Positions 1 through 9,351 are shown, numbered from the stretch's first letter. The stretch: DNA of 64,000 bases from Cellulomonas cellasea (GCF_030372105.1 NZ_JAUDBQ010000013.1:1-64000), one strand, 5' to 3'. Made by a program: numbers and translations. The notes: generated by a model from the sequence alone, not told the origin.

Positions 1-139
1 GGCGCAGCGGGGGCCACTGCGACGTGCCCCGCACATGGGGCGTCCCGCCCTGGCGCCCCGACTCGGGCACTGGGGCTGGGGCGTTCTCTCGACCGTTCAC
101 TCGTCTCTGCCTCCCTCCGGGGAGACTACCGTTGCGAGC

Positions 140-1399
140 GTGCTGCCCTCACCGCCCGACTCGGCCTCACAGCTCCGATCCGTCGTCGTCGTCGGCGGCG
201 GGCTGGCCGGGGCGCAGACCCTCACGGCGCTGCGGGCGCAGGGATTCGACGGCCACGTGACGCTGATCGGCGCGGAGCAGATCGCCCCCTATGACCGCCC
301 GCCGCTGTCCAAGCACCTGCTCGACCGCCCGACCCCCACCTGGCTGGCCGACGAGCTGGGCGTCGACGCCCTGGGGCTCGCCGACGACGTGCGACTCGGC
401 GTGAGCGCCACCGGCCTGCGGGTGGGCGCGCAGGACGTCGAGGTGCTCACCGACGCCGGCTCGGTCACCGCTGACGCGCTCGTCGCCGCGACGGGCTCGC
501 ACCCGGTGCGGCCGCGCGGCTGGGAGGCCGCCGTGACACTGCACGCGGCGCCCGACGCCGATCGGCTGCGGGCGCTGCTGCGCCCCGGCGCCCGGCTCGT
601 GGTGGTCGGGGCGGGGTGGATCGGCGCCGAGGTCGCCGGGGTGGCGGCCGCCGCCGGTGTCCACGTGCAGGTGGTGGAGGCGCTGCCCGCGCCGCTCGCC
701 GGACCGCTCGGCGCCGCGGTGGGCGCGGCGACGGCCCCTTGGTACGCCGAGCACGGGGTGGAACTGCACACCGGGGTGCAGGTGGCCCGAGTGCGCCCGG
801 ACGGGGTGGACCTGGCCGATGGGAGGGACCTCCCCGCAGACGTGGTGCTCGCCGCGGTGGGCGCGCGACCCGCCACGGGCTGGCTCGCCGACGCCCTGCC
901 GCTCGATCCGGACGGCGCGCTGCGGGTCGACGCGGCATTCGCCCCGGAGGGCGGGCCCCGGCACGTGCGGGCTGTGGGCGATGTGGCCCGGAGGCGGTCG
1001 CCGCGGCACGGGCTGGTGCCAGGCGGCCACTGGGACGGCGCCCTGCGCGGGCCCGAGGCCGCTGTGCGCGGGCTGCTCAACCCTGGCGCGACGCCCGAGG
1101 ACCACGCGCCCTACGTCTTCTCGACCCAGTTCGGCCACGAGCTGGCGATGTACGGGCAGCGCGGCCATGACGACGATCTGGTGCTGCGTGGCGACCCCGC
1201 CGCCCAAGACGGCGCCGCCGGGTGGACGGTGCTGTGGTTCCGGCGCGGCACCGCCGAGCTGACGGCCGTGCTGAGCGTCGACCGGCCCCGCGACGTGGGC
1301 GCCGCGCGCCGGCTGTTCACCGGCACAGGGCTGCCGCGCGTCGACCGCGCGCTGGCGGCCGACCCCGCGACGCCGCTGCGGAGCGCCGTCCTCGGCTGA
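140..1399 (+). CDS. FAD-dependent ferredoxin--NAD(P)+ reductase-like oxidoreductase
   Basis: Pyridine-nucleotide-disulfide oxidoreductase fold of the rhodocoxin/putidaredoxin reductase type, which passes electrons from NAD(P)H through FAD to a ferredoxin. The first Rossmann motif (VVVVGGGLAG) lies near the N-terminus and a second one (VVVGAGWIGAE) sits mid-protein for NAD(P). An ATG/VGD-type FAD motif (RAVGDVA) and a reductase C-terminal domain (FSTQFGHELAMYG) follow. I chose the GTG at 140 because it leaves about 12 residues before the dinucleotide fold and follows a GGGGAG at about 119-124, although that spacing is long; an in-frame ATG at 35 would add 35 residues of unlikely sequence. No ferredoxin or oxygenase gene is adjacent, so the redox partner is unknown. 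Confidence 0.8.
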   Translation: MLPSPPDSASQLRSVVVVGGGLAGAQTLTALRAQGFDGHVTLIGAEQIAPYDRPPLSKHLLDRPTPTWLADELGVDALGLADDVRLGVSATGLRVGAQDVEVLTDAGSVTADALVAATGSHPVRPRGWEAAVTLHAAPDADRLRALLRPGARLVVVGAGWIGAEVAGVAAAAGVHVQVVEALPAPLAGPLGAAVGAATAPWYAEHGVELHTGVQVARVRPDGVDLADGRDLPADVVLAAVGARPATGWLADALPLDPDGALRVDAAFAPEGGPRHVRAVGDVARRRSPRHGLVPGGHWDGALRGPEAAVRGLLNPGATPEDHAPYVFSTQFGHELAMYGQRGHDDDLVLRGDPAAQDGAAGWTVLWFRRGTAELTAVLSVDRPRDVGAARRLFTGTGLPRVDRALAADPATPLRSAVLG

Positions 1400-1473
1400 G
1401 CGCGCCGTCCCGGCCTCGGCTGCGGGACGCCCTACTCGACCTGCGTCGGAACGGGCGCCCCGCAGCGGGCTCG

Positions 1474-3102
1474 TCAGTGCGCGAAGTGCCGGGTGCCCGT
1501 GAGGTAGAGCGTGACCCCGGCGGCCTGCGCGGCCGCGATCACCTCGTCGTCCCGCACCGAGCCGCCGGGCTGCACCACGGCGCGCACCCCGGCGTCGAGC
1601 AGCACCTGCAGGCCGTCGGCGAACGGGAAGAACGCGTCCGACGCGGCCACGGAGCCCCGCGCCCGGTCCACGTCGCCGGTGTTCGCCCGCTCCACCGCCA
1701 GGCGGCAGGAGTCGACCCGGTTGACCTGCCCCATCCCGATGCCCACGGAGGCGCCGTCGGAGGCGAGCAGGATCGCGTTGGACTTCACGGCGCGCACGGC
1801 CCGCCAGGCGAAGGCCAGGTCGTCCAGGGTGGCCTGGTCGGCGGGCTCCCCCGCGGCGAGCGTCCAGGCGGCCGCGTCGTCGCCGGGCGCGTCGATGACG
1901 TCGGTCTGCTGGGCCAGCGCGCCGCCGCTGATGTGCCGCAGCTCGAACTGGCCGCCGTCGGCGGGCACGACCTTGAGCAGGCGGATGTTCTTCTTGCGCG
2001 TGAGGATCTCGACGGCCTCGGGCTCGAAGTCCGGAGCGACGACGACCTCGGTGAACACCGGCGCGATCTGCTCGGCCGCGGCGGCCGTGATCGGACGGTT
2101 CGCGGCGATGACCCCGCCGAAGGCCGACACCGGGTCGCAGGCGTGCGCGCGGGCGTGCGCCTGGGCGATGTCCTCGCCGGTGGCGATGCCGCACGGGTTG
2201 GCGTGCTTGATGATCGCGACGGCCGGCGCGTCCTGGTCGTGCGCGGCGCGCCAGGCGGCGTCGGCGTCGACGTAGTTGTTGTAGCTCATCTCCTTGCCGT
2301 GGAGCTGCACCGCGCCCGCGAGGCCGCGCCCCGCGGCGCCCTGCGCGTCCAGGTACAGCGCGGCGCCCTGGTGCGGGTTCTCCCCGTAGCGCAGCACCCG
2401 GCCACGGTCGAAGGCCGAGCCGGCGAAGGCCGGGAAGCCGGACTCCTGCGCCTGCGCGTCCGGCGCGTACTGCTGCGCGAACCACTGCGCCACGGCGACG
2501 TCGTACGCGGCGGTGTGCGCGAACGCGTCAGCCGCGAGGCGCCGGCGCTCGGCCAGCGTGAAGCCCTCGGCGGCGTTGTCCGCGACCTCCGGGTAGCGGG
2601 CGGGGTCGATGACCACTGCGACGCTCGGGTGGTTCTTCGCGGCGGCGCGCACCATCGACGGGCCGCCGATGTCGATCAGCTCGACGCACTCGTCGGCGGT
2701 GGCGCCCGAGGCGACCGTCGCGGAGAACGGGTACAGGTTCACCACCACCAGGTCGAACGGCGCGACCTCGAGCTCGGCGAGCTGGGCCAGGTGCTCGGGG
2801 CGGCGGGTGTCCGCGAGGATCCCGGCGTGCACGCGCGGGTGCAGCGTCTTGACCCGCCCGTCGAGGCACTCGGGGAACCCGGTGAGGTCCTCGACGCGGG
2901 TCACGGGCACGCCCGCGGCGGCGATGGTCGAGGCGGTGGAGCCGGTGGAGACGAGCTCCACGCCGGCCGCGTGCAGGGCCGTGGCGAGCTCGGTCAGGCC
3001 TGTCTTGTCGAAGACGCTGAGCAGGGCCCGGCGGAGGGGGCGCCGCGTGTCAGGGGCGTCGGGGTCGGCGACAGGCGCGAAGGGGGTGGCGAAGCCGGAC
3101 AT
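1474..3102 (-). CDS. purH: Bifunctional AICAR formyltransferase / IMP cyclohydrolase PurH
   Basis: Catalyses the last two steps of de novo purine synthesis, AICAR + 10-formyl-THF to FAICAR and then ring closure to IMP, in the cytosol. At 542 aa it matches the usual family length. The N-terminal MGS-like cyclohydrolase domain (about residues 20-200) contains [12 protein letters not shown]. The transformylase domain carries the Lys-His catalytic pair in [12 protein letters not shown] at 3102 is preceded by GGGAGG at 3111-3116. A ZTP riboswitch lies directly upstream, so expression should rise when ZMP/ZTP accumulates under 10-formyl-THF shortage. purN lies upstream on the same strand, with the riboswitch between them. 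Confidence 0.97.
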   Translation of the reverse strand: MSGFATPFAPVADPDAPDTRRPLRRALLSVFDKTGLTELATALHAAGVELVSTGSTASTIAAAGVPVTRVEDLTGFPECLDGRVKTLHPRVHAGILADTRRPEHLAQLAELEVAPFDLVVVNLYPFSATVASGATADECVELIDIGGPSMVRAAAKNHPSVAVVIDPARYPEVADNAAEGFTLAERRRLAADAFAHTAAYDVAVAQWFAQQYAPDAQAQESGFPAFAGSAFDRGRVLRYGENPHQGAALYLDAQGAAGRGLAGAVQLHGKEMSYNNYVDADAAWRAAHDQDAPAVAIIKHANPCGIATGEDIAQAHARAHACDPVSAFGGVIAANRPITAAAAEQIAPVFTEVVVAPDFEPEAVEILTRKKNIRLLKVVPADGGQFELRHISGGALAQQTDVIDAPGDDAAAWTLAAGEPADQATLDDLAFAWRAVRAVKSNAILLASDGASVGIGMGQVNRVDSCRLAVERANTGDVDRARGSVAASDAFFPFADGLQVLLDAGVRAVVQPGGSVRDDEVIAAAQAAGVTLYLTGTRHFAH

Positions 3103-3145
3103 GGGGATGACCTCCCGGGTCGGTGCGGTCTCGTGAGACGGTCAG

Positions 3146-3245
3146 GACCCGAGCACCCAGGCGAACGGTGCGACGGCTAGGGGTACATCCGGCCGCTCCC
3201 CGGTGGTTGAGCCCACCTCAGGCGCGCCAGTCACGGCCACGGGCA
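3146..3245 (-). promoter_or_regulatory. ZTP/ZMP (pfl) riboswitch upstream of purH
   Basis: On the minus strand the leader reads GTGACTGGCG, then GGTGGG and AACCACCGGGGAGCGGCCGG, and about 20 bases later CGCACCGTTCGCCTGGGTGC. These are the conserved blocks of the pfl motif in the right order: the helix bearing UGACUGGCG, the hairpin with ACCACCGGGGAGC, and the 3' hairpin with CGCCUGGG. The aptamer ends about 30 bases before the purH Shine-Dalgarno sequence. The element is known to bind the folate-stress alarmones ZMP and ZTP and to control purH, glyA and folate genes. No U-rich terminator follows, so translational control is the likelier output here. Confidence 0.93.
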
Positions 3246-3278
3246 GTCTACCGGCGACTGGGGCGCTCCCGGGGCGGC

Positions 3279-3968
3279 TCAGCCGACGCTGACCTGCCGT
3301 CCCTCGACCCGCATCCCCTCGCGGGCGATCCGCCCGACCCACTCGACCAGCAGCGCCCGCTCGACCACCTTGATGCGCTCATGCAGGGACGCCTCGTCGT
3401 CGCCCGGCTGCACCTCGACGGCCGCCTGCGCGATGATCGGCCCGCTGTCCACGCCCGCGTCGACCACATGCACCGTGCAGCCCGTGACCCGCGCCCCGTA
3501 CGCGAGGGCGTCGCGGACGCCATGCGCCCCCGGGAACGCCGGCAGCAGCGCGGGATGGGTGTTGACCACCCGGTCCGGGAAACGCCCGAGCGTGGCGGCC
3601 CCGAGGATGCGCATGAACCCGGCGCTGACCACGAGGTCGGGGCGGAACACCGCGATGGACTCCGCGACGGCCCGGTCCCACGCCGCGCGGTCCGGGAAGT
3701 CCGCCGGGGCCACCACCGCCGTCGGCACGCCATGCGCGCGGGCGATCTCCAGGCCGCCGGCGCCCGGCTTGTCGCTGACCACGCCGACGACACGGGCGCC
3801 GTAGGCCGGATCGTCATGCGCGGCGAGGAGCGCGGCCAGGTTGGACCCGGCGCCCGAGACGAGCACGACGACGCGCCCGCCGGAGCGGGTGTGCGGCACA
3901 GGGGGCCGCGGCCCGTCGCCCGTGGCCGGGTCACGTGGAGCGGAGCGGGGGGGTTCGGGCGCGCTCAT
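3279..3968 (-). CDS. purN: Phosphoribosylglycinamide formyltransferase PurN
   Basis: Transfers a formyl group from 10-formyl-THF to GAR in de novo purine synthesis. After a proline-rich extension of about 30 residues the formyltransferase fold begins at VVVLVSGAGSNLAAL. The catalytic Asn-His pair is in NTHPALLPAFPGAHG and the catalytic Asp in VDAGVDSGPII. The length is 229 aa, with a fold of about 195 aa as usual. The ATG at 3968 has no clear Shine-Dalgarno sequence, but a TAGGGT hexamer ends 6 bases upstream, which suggests a leaderless transcript. The N-terminal extension could be shorter in reality, but no better start is visible. Confidence 0.95.
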   Translation of the reverse strand: MSAPEPPRSAPRDPATGDGPRPPVPHTRSGGRVVVLVSGAGSNLAALLAAHDDPAYGARVVGVVSDKPGAGGLEIARAHGVPTAVVAPADFPDRAAWDRAVAESIAVFRPDLVVSAGFMRILGAATLGRFPDRVVNTHPALLPAFPGAHGVRDALAYGARVTGCTVHVVDAGVDSGPIIAQAAVEVQPGDDEASLHERIKVVERALLVEWVGRIAREGMRVEGRQVSVG

Positions 3969-4041
3969 GGGGCGACCCTAACCTCCGGGCGGGGCAGGGC
4001 CCGCGAGGCGTCCGAGCCCGCTGATGCGGGACAATGCTCAG

Positions 4042-4743
4042 GTGTCCAACCCGTATGCCCCGCCGCCCGAGGGCGCCGTGCCTCCCACGGGCGCCGTGCC
4101 CCCGCAGGCCACAGGCCCTGTGCCCCCGCACGCCACTGGCGGGTCCCCTGCTGGCGGGTCCCCTGCGCCGGGGCCCGATGCGGCGCAGCGCCCGCCCGCG
4201 CACCGCCCCCACCCGCAGCATCCGAAGCACCCGAAGCACCCGAAGCACCCGAAGCACCCGCAGCACCCCACACAGCCCGGGCGCCATCACGGCGGCGGCC
4301 ACAGCTCCGGCCCCGGCCAGCCACCCGCGCCGTTGCCCCCGCCCGACCCCGAGGCCGCCCGCCTCGCGAGCTCGCATGTGCTGCACTTCGGCCTGCTCAT
4401 GCTGGCGGCAGTCCTCACGGCGTCGCTGCCGTGGCCGTGGGCCGTGTCCAGCCTGGTCTTCGTCGCGCTCTCCCTCGCGGCGGGGATCCGCGCGCTGATC
4501 TCGTTGCGCCGTGCCCGCGTGCGCGGCGTCCTGACGCCGATGTTGTCCGTCGGGTTGGCGTTCACCGCGTTGCTGGGCCTGACGTCGGCGAGCGCCGTCA
4601 TGACGTGGCCGGCGCAGACCGCGCGTCAGGAGTGCCTGAACGGCGCGCTGACCGTCTCGGCGAAGTCCCGCTGCGAGCAGGCCTTCCAGGAGGACGTGGC
4701 CAACTTCCAGCAGGACCTCATGGAGCGCTCGACCCGCGGCTGA
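4042..4743 (+). CDS. Proline/histidine-rich two-TM membrane protein (DUF4190-like)
   Basis: Of unknown function. The N-terminal 110 residues are a low-complexity Pro/Gly/His tract with tandem HPK triplets and GGSPA and VPP repeats, probably cytoplasmic. Two hydrophobic segments follow (around HFGLLMLAAVLTASLPWPWAVSSLVFVALSL and MLSVGLAFTALLGLTSASAVM), then a charged C-terminal tail with two Cys. The layout resembles DUF4190-type proteins that begin SNPYAPP. I prefer the GTG at 4042, giving VSNPYAPPPEG, over the ATG at 4024; GACAAT ends 6 bases before it. It converges on perM and overlaps its 3' end by 26 bases. Confidence 0.65.
   Translation: MSNPYAPPPEGAVPPTGAVPPQATGPVPPHATGGSPAGGSPAPGPDAAQRPPAHRPHPQHPKHPKHPKHPKHPQHPTQPGRHHGGGHSSGPGQPPAPLPPPDPEAARLASSHVLHFGLLMLAAVLTASLPWPWAVSSLVFVALSLAAGIRALISLRRARVRGVLTPMLSVGLAFTALLGLTSASAVMTWPAQTARQECLNGALTVSAKSRCEQAFQEDVANFQQDLMERSTRG
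4210..4263 (+). repeat. Six 9-bp tandem repeats encoding HP(K/Q)
   Basis: Consecutive copies of cacccgaag or one-base variants encode HPQ-HPK-HPK-HPK-HPK-HPQ inside the low-complexity N-terminus of the membrane protein at 4042. Copy number could change in steps of three codons without breaking the frame. Confidence 0.9.
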
Positions 4744-6004
4744 CCAGACGGGACAGGCCCCGGCGGCACGCCGCGCGGAACTCGGCGTCAGTGGGCAGCG
4801 CGACCAGCAGGACCCCGAGCAGCACCCCGGCGCCCACCTGCGACCCGACCGCGAGCGGTGACGCGCCGATGTCCCCCATCCGCCCCGGGCCGATCCCGCC
4901 GCTGGCGAGCACCACCAGCGCCGCGGCGCAGAGCCCGGCGGTGAGGGCGGCCGCGGCGCCGGCGACGAGCGGGTCGACGGCCCGGACGGACGGCAGCCGC
5001 CGGTGCAGCCACCAGCCCGCGAGCGCCCCGACGAGCACCAACAGCATGGGCGCCGCGACGAGCACGCCGCCGCCGCTGCCCGGTTGCGGCAGCGCGCCCA
5101 GCAGCGGCACCACCGGCATCGGGCCGGAGACGACCTCGGTTGTCGTGAAGGACGTGCCCGCGCCCACCCGGAACCCGGGCCCGACCAGCCAGGCGAGCGC
5201 CCACACCACCACGTTGGGCACATAGGCGAGCTCGGCGACGGCGAGCACGGAGCCCCCGACGACGTCCAGGTCGAGGGCCCGGATGATGTCGTTGATGGTG
5301 GCCCGCCCGGCCAGCACCCACACGGCGCTCACTGCCGCGGCCGCCGCCACCAGGTAGGACAGCGCGAGGACGCCCGCGCTGGCTCCCGTGCGGATCGGCG
5401 GGATGACCCGCGACCACAAGGGGCGGGTGAGGTCGCGCACGCGGGGGGCCTCGGGCCGACGGGCGAGCCCGGTGGCCAGGCCGGTGGCGGAGACCGCGGC
5501 GCCCCCGATGACGGCGAGCGCGACGTCGGCGATGGTGGCGCGCATGAGCAGCGTGATGACGACGGTGACGGCGGTGTAGCCGCCGATGCCCGCGACGAGC
5601 GAGGTGGTGGTCGCCTCACCGGACCGGCGGGCCGAGGCGTAGCAGGTGAACAGCGCGAGGCAGGTGATGCCGAGCGGCATGAGCGTCAGGACGTTGCCGC
5701 CGAGCCCGAGGGGCACGCCGTGGCCGATCAGCCACAGCCCGGCGCCCACCTCCGTGGAGCGGGTCCACGCCACCGAGGCGTTCGCCGGGTCGGCGGAGGT
5801 GACGACGTAGGCGGTGACCGCCGGGAGCACCACCACGAGCAGGGACAGCAGCGCGCCCTGCAGGCCGGCGAGCAGCCCGGGCAGCCAGGCGAGCGCGGGC
5901 TTGCCGTCGGGCTTGCGGGGTCCGGCCCGGTGGTCCTCGGTCAGCACGCGCGGCGGGCGCGCCCGGTCGAGGCGGTCGGTTCCAGACGGATCGGTCACCA
6001 GCAC
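4718..6004 (-). CDS. perM: Multi-pass membrane protein PerM-like (DUF6350)
   Basis: Integral membrane protein of 428 aa with roughly nine to ten hydrophobic segments. Sequence type and position, beside purN/purH and near sucCD, match the actinobacterial DUF6350 family. The mycobacterial member, PerM, is known to affect cell division and persistence. The first ~40 residues are charged and cytoplasmic, and the first helix starts around LPGLLAGLQGALLSLLVVVLP. The start is a GTG at 6004 with AGGGACG upstream; a second in-frame GTG at 5998 is possible. No catalytic motif is visible. The family assignment rests on context and topology. Confidence 0.75.
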   Translation of the reverse strand: MLVTDPSGTDRLDRARPPRVLTEDHRAGPRKPDGKPALAWLPGLLAGLQGALLSLLVVVLPAVTAYVVTSADPANASVAWTRSTEVGAGLWLIGHGVPLGLGGNVLTLMPLGITCLALFTCYASARRSGEATTTSLVAGIGGYTAVTVVITLLMRATIADVALAVIGGAAVSATGLATGLARRPEAPRVRDLTRPLWSRVIPPIRTGASAGVLALSYLVAAAAAVSAVWVLAGRATINDIIRALDLDVVGGSVLAVAELAYVPNVVVWALAWLVGPGFRVGAGTSFTTTEVVSGPMPVVPLLGALPQPGSGGGVLVAAPMLLVLVGALAGWWLHRRLPSVRAVDPLVAGAAAALTAGLCAAALVVLASGGIGPGRMGDIGASPLAVGSQVGAGVLLGVLLVALPTDAEFRAACRRGLSRLVSRGSSAP

Positions 6005-6010
6005 ATCGTC

Positions 6011-6059
6011 CCTGCCCGGACCGGGTGCGCCGCCTAGGCGGCGCGGCGCGCCGGGCAGG
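6011..6059 (-). terminator. Large GC-rich hairpin after ferrochelatase
   Basis: Outer arms CCTGCCCGG (6011-6019) and CCGGGCAGG (6051-6059) enclose a perfect 18-bp palindrome at 6027-6044. It sits between the ferrochelatase stop and the perM start, both on the minus strand. No T-run follows, as is common for actinobacterial terminators. Confidence 0.6.
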
Positions 6060-6062
6060 TCG

Positions 6063-7079
6063 TCATCGGGTGGCGTCCGCGGGCAGCCAGCCGGACAGGT
6101 GCGGGCGCACGATCTCGGCGAGGGCGTCAGTCCAGGGGGTGCGCGCGTTGCCCCACGGCACGTACGCGAAGCCGGAGCCCCCGGCGTGCTCGTAGGCCTC
6201 GCGGTTGAGCTGCTCGATCTCCTCGAGGGTCTCCAGGCAGTCGGACACGAAGCCGGGGCACACCACCTCGGTGCGCCGCGACCCGGCGGCGCCGAGCTCC
6301 TGCACGGTGTCGATCGTCGCGGGCCCCAGCCACTGGGCGGGCCCGAAGCGCGACTGGAAGGTGAGCACGCACGCGTCCGCGTCCAGGCCCAGCCGCGCGC
6401 GCACTGCGGACGCTGTCTGCTCGCACTCGGCGAGGTACGGGTCGCCCGCGTCGGACATCGCGGCGGGGATGCTGTGGAAGCTCAGCACCACCCGGTCCCC
6501 CGCGGCGGGGTCGGGGCGCCCGGCCTCGGCCCACCGCTCCTCGAGGGCCGAGCACACCGCCGCGACGTACGCGGGGTGGTCGCCGAACGCGCGCACGGTG
6601 CGCACCTCGGGATGGCGCGGCAGTGCGGCGACGGCCTGGTGCGCGCGCTCCAGCACGGTTCCCGTCGCGGAGCCGGCGTACTGCGGGTACAGCGGCACGA
6701 CGAGCACCCGCTCATGGCCGTCGTCCACCAGCCGCGCGAGCACGTCGCCGATCGCCGGGTCGCCGTAGCGCATGGCGCCCGCCACCGTGACGTCGGGCCC
6801 GAGGGCGGCCTGGAGGGCGGCGACCTGGGCCTGCGTGTGCACCAGCAGCGGCGAGCCGTCCGGCGTCCACACCGTCCGGTACTTCGCCGCCGAGGCGCGC
6901 GGCCGGGAGCTGAGCACGCCGAGCTCGAGGATCGGGCGCCACAGCGCGGGGTGCATCGTCACGACGCGACGGTCGGTGAGGAACTCCCGCAGGTAGGGCC
7001 GCACGGCGCGCGCCGTCGGAGCGGCCGGGGTGCCCAGGTTGACCAGGACGACGGCGGTGGTCGGGCGCGGCTCGGACAT
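6063..7079 (-). CDS. hemH: Ferrochelatase (probably coproporphyrin ferrochelatase)
   Basis: Inserts ferrous iron into a porphyrin in haem synthesis. In monoderm actinobacteria the family normally acts on coproporphyrin III (CpfC), so that substrate is inferred. The protein is 338 aa, typical of the family. VLVNLGTP opens the chelatase fold, and SFHSIP holds the metal-binding His equivalent. The ATG at 7079 has GAGGAGG ten bases upstream; an upstream in-frame start at 7193 lacks support. No other haem genes are in the window. A TATACGCT -10 element lies about 36 bases upstream of the start. Confidence 0.95.
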   Translation of the reverse strand: MSEPRPTTAVVLVNLGTPAAPTARAVRPYLREFLTDRRVVTMHPALWRPILELGVLSSRPRASAAKYRTVWTPDGSPLLVHTQAQVAALQAALGPDVTVAGAMRYGDPAIGDVLARLVDDGHERVLVVPLYPQYAGSATGTVLERAHQAVAALPRHPEVRTVRAFGDHPAYVAAVCSALEERWAEAGRPDPAAGDRVVLSFHSIPAAMSDAGDPYLAECEQTASAVRARLGLDADACVLTFQSRFGPAQWLGPATIDTVQELGAAGSRRTEVVCPGFVSDCLETLEEIEQLNREAYEHAGGSGFAYVPWGNARTPWTDALAEIVRPHLSGWLPADATR

Positions 7080-7115
7080 ACAGGCGCTGCCTCCTCGCAG
7101 ATGGGGTGCCCATCC

Positions 7116-7157
7116 AGCGTATAGGCCTCTGACCTGCGCATTTAACGACGAATCGTC
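7116..7157 (-). promoter_or_regulatory. Ferrochelatase promoter region with small inverted repeat
   Basis: On the minus strand a TATACGCT -10-like element lies at 7116-7123. Further upstream is a perfect inverted repeat GACGA-A-TCGTC at 7147-7157, which is a possible operator. The start point and the regulator are inferred only. Confidence 0.4.
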
Positions 7158-7177
7158 AGAACCGCGATGCCCAGAAC

Positions 7178-7216
7178 GCCGACGGCTCCGCACCCCGGGG
7201 GTGCGGCGCCGTCGGC
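7178..7216 (-). terminator. Terminator of sucCD
   Basis: An 18-bp stem with one mismatch (GCCGACGGC...GCCGTCGGC outer arms, GCACC/GGGTGC inner arms) closes a small CCGG loop. It lies 33 bases beyond the sucD stop and upstream of the ferrochelatase promoter. Confidence 0.75.
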
Positions 7217-7248
7217 GCTCAGGTGCGGGAGGCGCACCGGTCAGCAGG

Positions 7249-8136
7249 TCAGGAGAGCAGCTCCCGGGCGAGTGCCGCCGTCTCGCTCGGCGTCTTGCCG
7301 ACCTTGACCCCGGCGGCCTCGAGGGCCTCCTTCTTCGCCTGCGCGGTGCCGGCCGAGCCGGACACGATCGCCCCGGCGTGGCCCATGGTCTTGCCCTCGG
7401 GGGCGGTGAACCCGGCGACGTAGCCGACGACCGGCTTGGTCACGTGCTCGGCGATGTACGCCGCGGCGCGCTCCTCGGCGTCGCCGCCGATCTCGCCGAT
7501 GAGCACGATGACCTCGGTGTCGGGGTCGGCCTCGAACGCGGCGAGCGCGTCGATGTGCGTGGTGCCGATGATCGGGTCGCCGCCGATGCCGATGGCCGTG
7601 GAGAACCCGAGGTCCCGCAGCTCGTACATCATCTGGTAGGTCAGCGTGCCCGACTTCGACACGAGGCCGATCTTGCCGGGGCCCGTGATGTCGGCCGGGA
7701 TGATGCCGACGTTCGACTTCCCGGGGCTGATCAGGCCGGGGCAGTTGGGGCCGATGAGCCGCACGCCCTTGTCCTGCGCGTACGCGAAGAACTCGGCGGT
7801 GTCGGCCACCGGCACGCCCTCGGTGATGATGACCGCCAGCGGGATGCCCGCGTCGACGGCCTCGAGGACGGCGCCCTTGGTGTGCGCCGGCGGCACGAAG
7901 ATGACCGACACGTCGGCGCCGGTCTCCTTCATCGCCTCCTCGACGGAGCCGAAGACGGGCACGTCGACAGTGCCGTCGCCCTGCGGGAACGTCACGGACG
8001 TGCCGGCCTTGCGCGGGTTCACGCCGCCGACCACGTTCGTGCCGCTGGCCAGCATGCGGGTCGTGTGCTTGGTGCCCTCAGAGCCCGTCATGCCCTGGAC
8101 GATGACCTTGGATGACTCGGTCAGGAAGATCGCCAT
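7249..8136 (-). CDS. sucD: Succinyl-CoA synthetase alpha subunit
   Basis: Forms succinyl-CoA ligase with SucC in the TCA cycle and carries the phospho-His intermediate. The N-terminal CoA-binding Rossmann domain includes VNPRKAGT. The C-terminal ligase domain carries the phosphorylated His in GHAGAIVSG. At 295 aa it has the family's usual length. It follows sucC by 33 bases on the same strand, so the two form an operon ending at the hairpin at 7178. Confidence 0.97.
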   Translation of the reverse strand: MAIFLTESSKVIVQGMTGSEGTKHTTRMLASGTNVVGGVNPRKAGTSVTFPQGDGTVDVPVFGSVEEAMKETGADVSVIFVPPAHTKGAVLEAVDAGIPLAVIITEGVPVADTAEFFAYAQDKGVRLIGPNCPGLISPGKSNVGIIPADITGPGKIGLVSKSGTLTYQMMYELRDLGFSTAIGIGGDPIIGTTHIDALAAFEADPDTEVIVLIGEIGGDAEERAAAYIAEHVTKPVVGYVAGFTAPEGKTMGHAGAIVSGSAGTAQAKKEALEAAGVKVGKTPSETAALARELLS

Positions 8137-8169
8137 GTCAGTTGTTCTCTCGTCTCTGCGTGATCGGGC

Positions 8170-9351
8170 TCAGGCGGCGGTGTGGGCGAGCTCGGCGGCC
8201 TTGTCCGCTCCGCCGTCCATCGTGTCGGCGAGCGTGACGAGCGGGTGCGCGGCCTCGGCGAGGATGCGGCGCCCCTCCAGGACGTTGTTGCCGTCGAGGC
8301 GCACCACGAGCGGCTTGGTGGCCGCGTCGCCGAGCATCTCGAGCGCGGCGACGATGCCGTTGGCCACCGCGTCGCAGGCCGTGATGCCGCCGAAGACGTT
8401 GACGAAGACCGACTTGACCTGCGGGTCGGACAGGATGATGTCGAGCCCCGCGGCCATGACCTCGGCCGAGGCGCCGCCGCCGATGTCGAGGAAGTTCGCG
8501 GGCTTGACCCCGCCGTGCCCCTCGCCTGCGTACGCGACCACGTCGAGCGTGCTCATGACCAGCCCGGCGCCGTTGCCGATGATCCCGACCTCGCCGTCGA
8601 GCTTGACGTAGTTGAGGTCCTTCTCCTTGGCGCGCGCCTCGAGCGGGTCGGCTGCGGCGGCGTCCTCGAGCCCGGCGTGGTCGGGGTGCCGGAACCCGGC
8701 GTTCTCGTCGAGCGTGACCTTGCCGTCGAGGGCGACGATCTTGCCGTCGGAGGTCTTGACCAGCGGGTTGACCTCGACCAGCGTGGCGTCCTCGCCCTGG
8801 TAGACGTCCCAGAGCCGCTCCAGGACCTCAGCCACCTGGGGCGCGACGTCGGCGGCGAAGCCCGCGGCGGCCACGATCTCGGCGGCCTTCTCCGCGTCGA
8901 TCCCGACGCGCGGGTCCACGGCCACCTTGGCGAGGGCCTCGGGGCGCTCCACGGCGAGCTGCTCGATCTCCATGCCGCCCTCGACGCTGGCCATGGCCAG
9001 GTAGCGGCGCTCGGACCGGTCGAGCAGCAGCGAGAAGTAGTACTCCTCCGCGATGTCGGCGCCCGCGGCGATCATCACGCGGTGGACGGTGTGGCCCTTG
9101 ATGTCCATGCCGAGGATCTCGCCGGCCTTCTCGGCCGCCTCGTCGGCGGAGCGGGCGATCTTCACGCCGCCCGCCTTGCCGCGCCCGCCCGTCTTGACCT
9201 GGGCCTTGACCACGACGACGCCGGGCTTGCCGCCGAGCAGCTGCTCCGCCGCCGCGCGGGCCTCATCCGGTGTGGTGGCGACGATGCCGCCCAGCACGGG
9301 AACGCCGTGCTTCTCGAAGATGTCACGTGCCTGGTACTCGAACAGGTCCAC
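8170..9351 (-). CDS. sucC: Succinyl-CoA synthetase beta subunit
   Basis: Nucleotide- and succinate-binding subunit of succinyl-CoA ligase. It has an N-terminal ATP-grasp domain ([19 protein letters not shown] at the start, then [16 protein letters not shown]) and a C-terminal CoA-ligase domain ([29 protein letters not shown]). I chose the GTG at 9351, which gives the canonical LFEYQA start and 393 aa, with GGAAGGA about ten bases upstream; an in-frame codon at 9399 would add 16 unlikely residues. It is the first gene of the sucCD operon. Confidence 0.97.
   Translation of the reverse strand: MDLFEYQARDIFEKHGVPVLGGIVATTPDEARAAAEQLLGGKPGVVVVKAQVKTGGRGKAGGVKIARSADEAAEKAGEILGMDIKGHTVHRVMIAAGADIAEEYYFSLLLDRSERRYLAMASVEGGMEIEQLAVERPEALAKVAVDPRVGIDAEKAAEIVAAAGFAADVAPQVAEVLERLWDVYQGEDATLVEVNPLVKTSDGKIVALDGKVTLDENAGFRHPDHAGLEDAAAADPLEARAKEKDLNYVKLDGEVGIIGNGAGLVMSTLDVVAYAGEGHGGVKPANFLDIGGGASAEVMAAGLDIILSDPQVKSVFVNVFGGITACDAVANGIVAALEMLGDAATKPLVVRLDGNNVLEGRRILAEAAHPLVTLADTMDGGADKAAELAHTAA

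Noticed and set aside
1222-3180. Long open frame antisense to purH
   Set aside because: It arises from high GC content and purH is unambiguous; the translated product is Arg/Gly-rich and resembles no protein.
3142-3342. Small minus-strand open frame across the purH leader
   Set aside because: The region is explained by the ZTP riboswitch; the frame has no start signal and overlaps purN.
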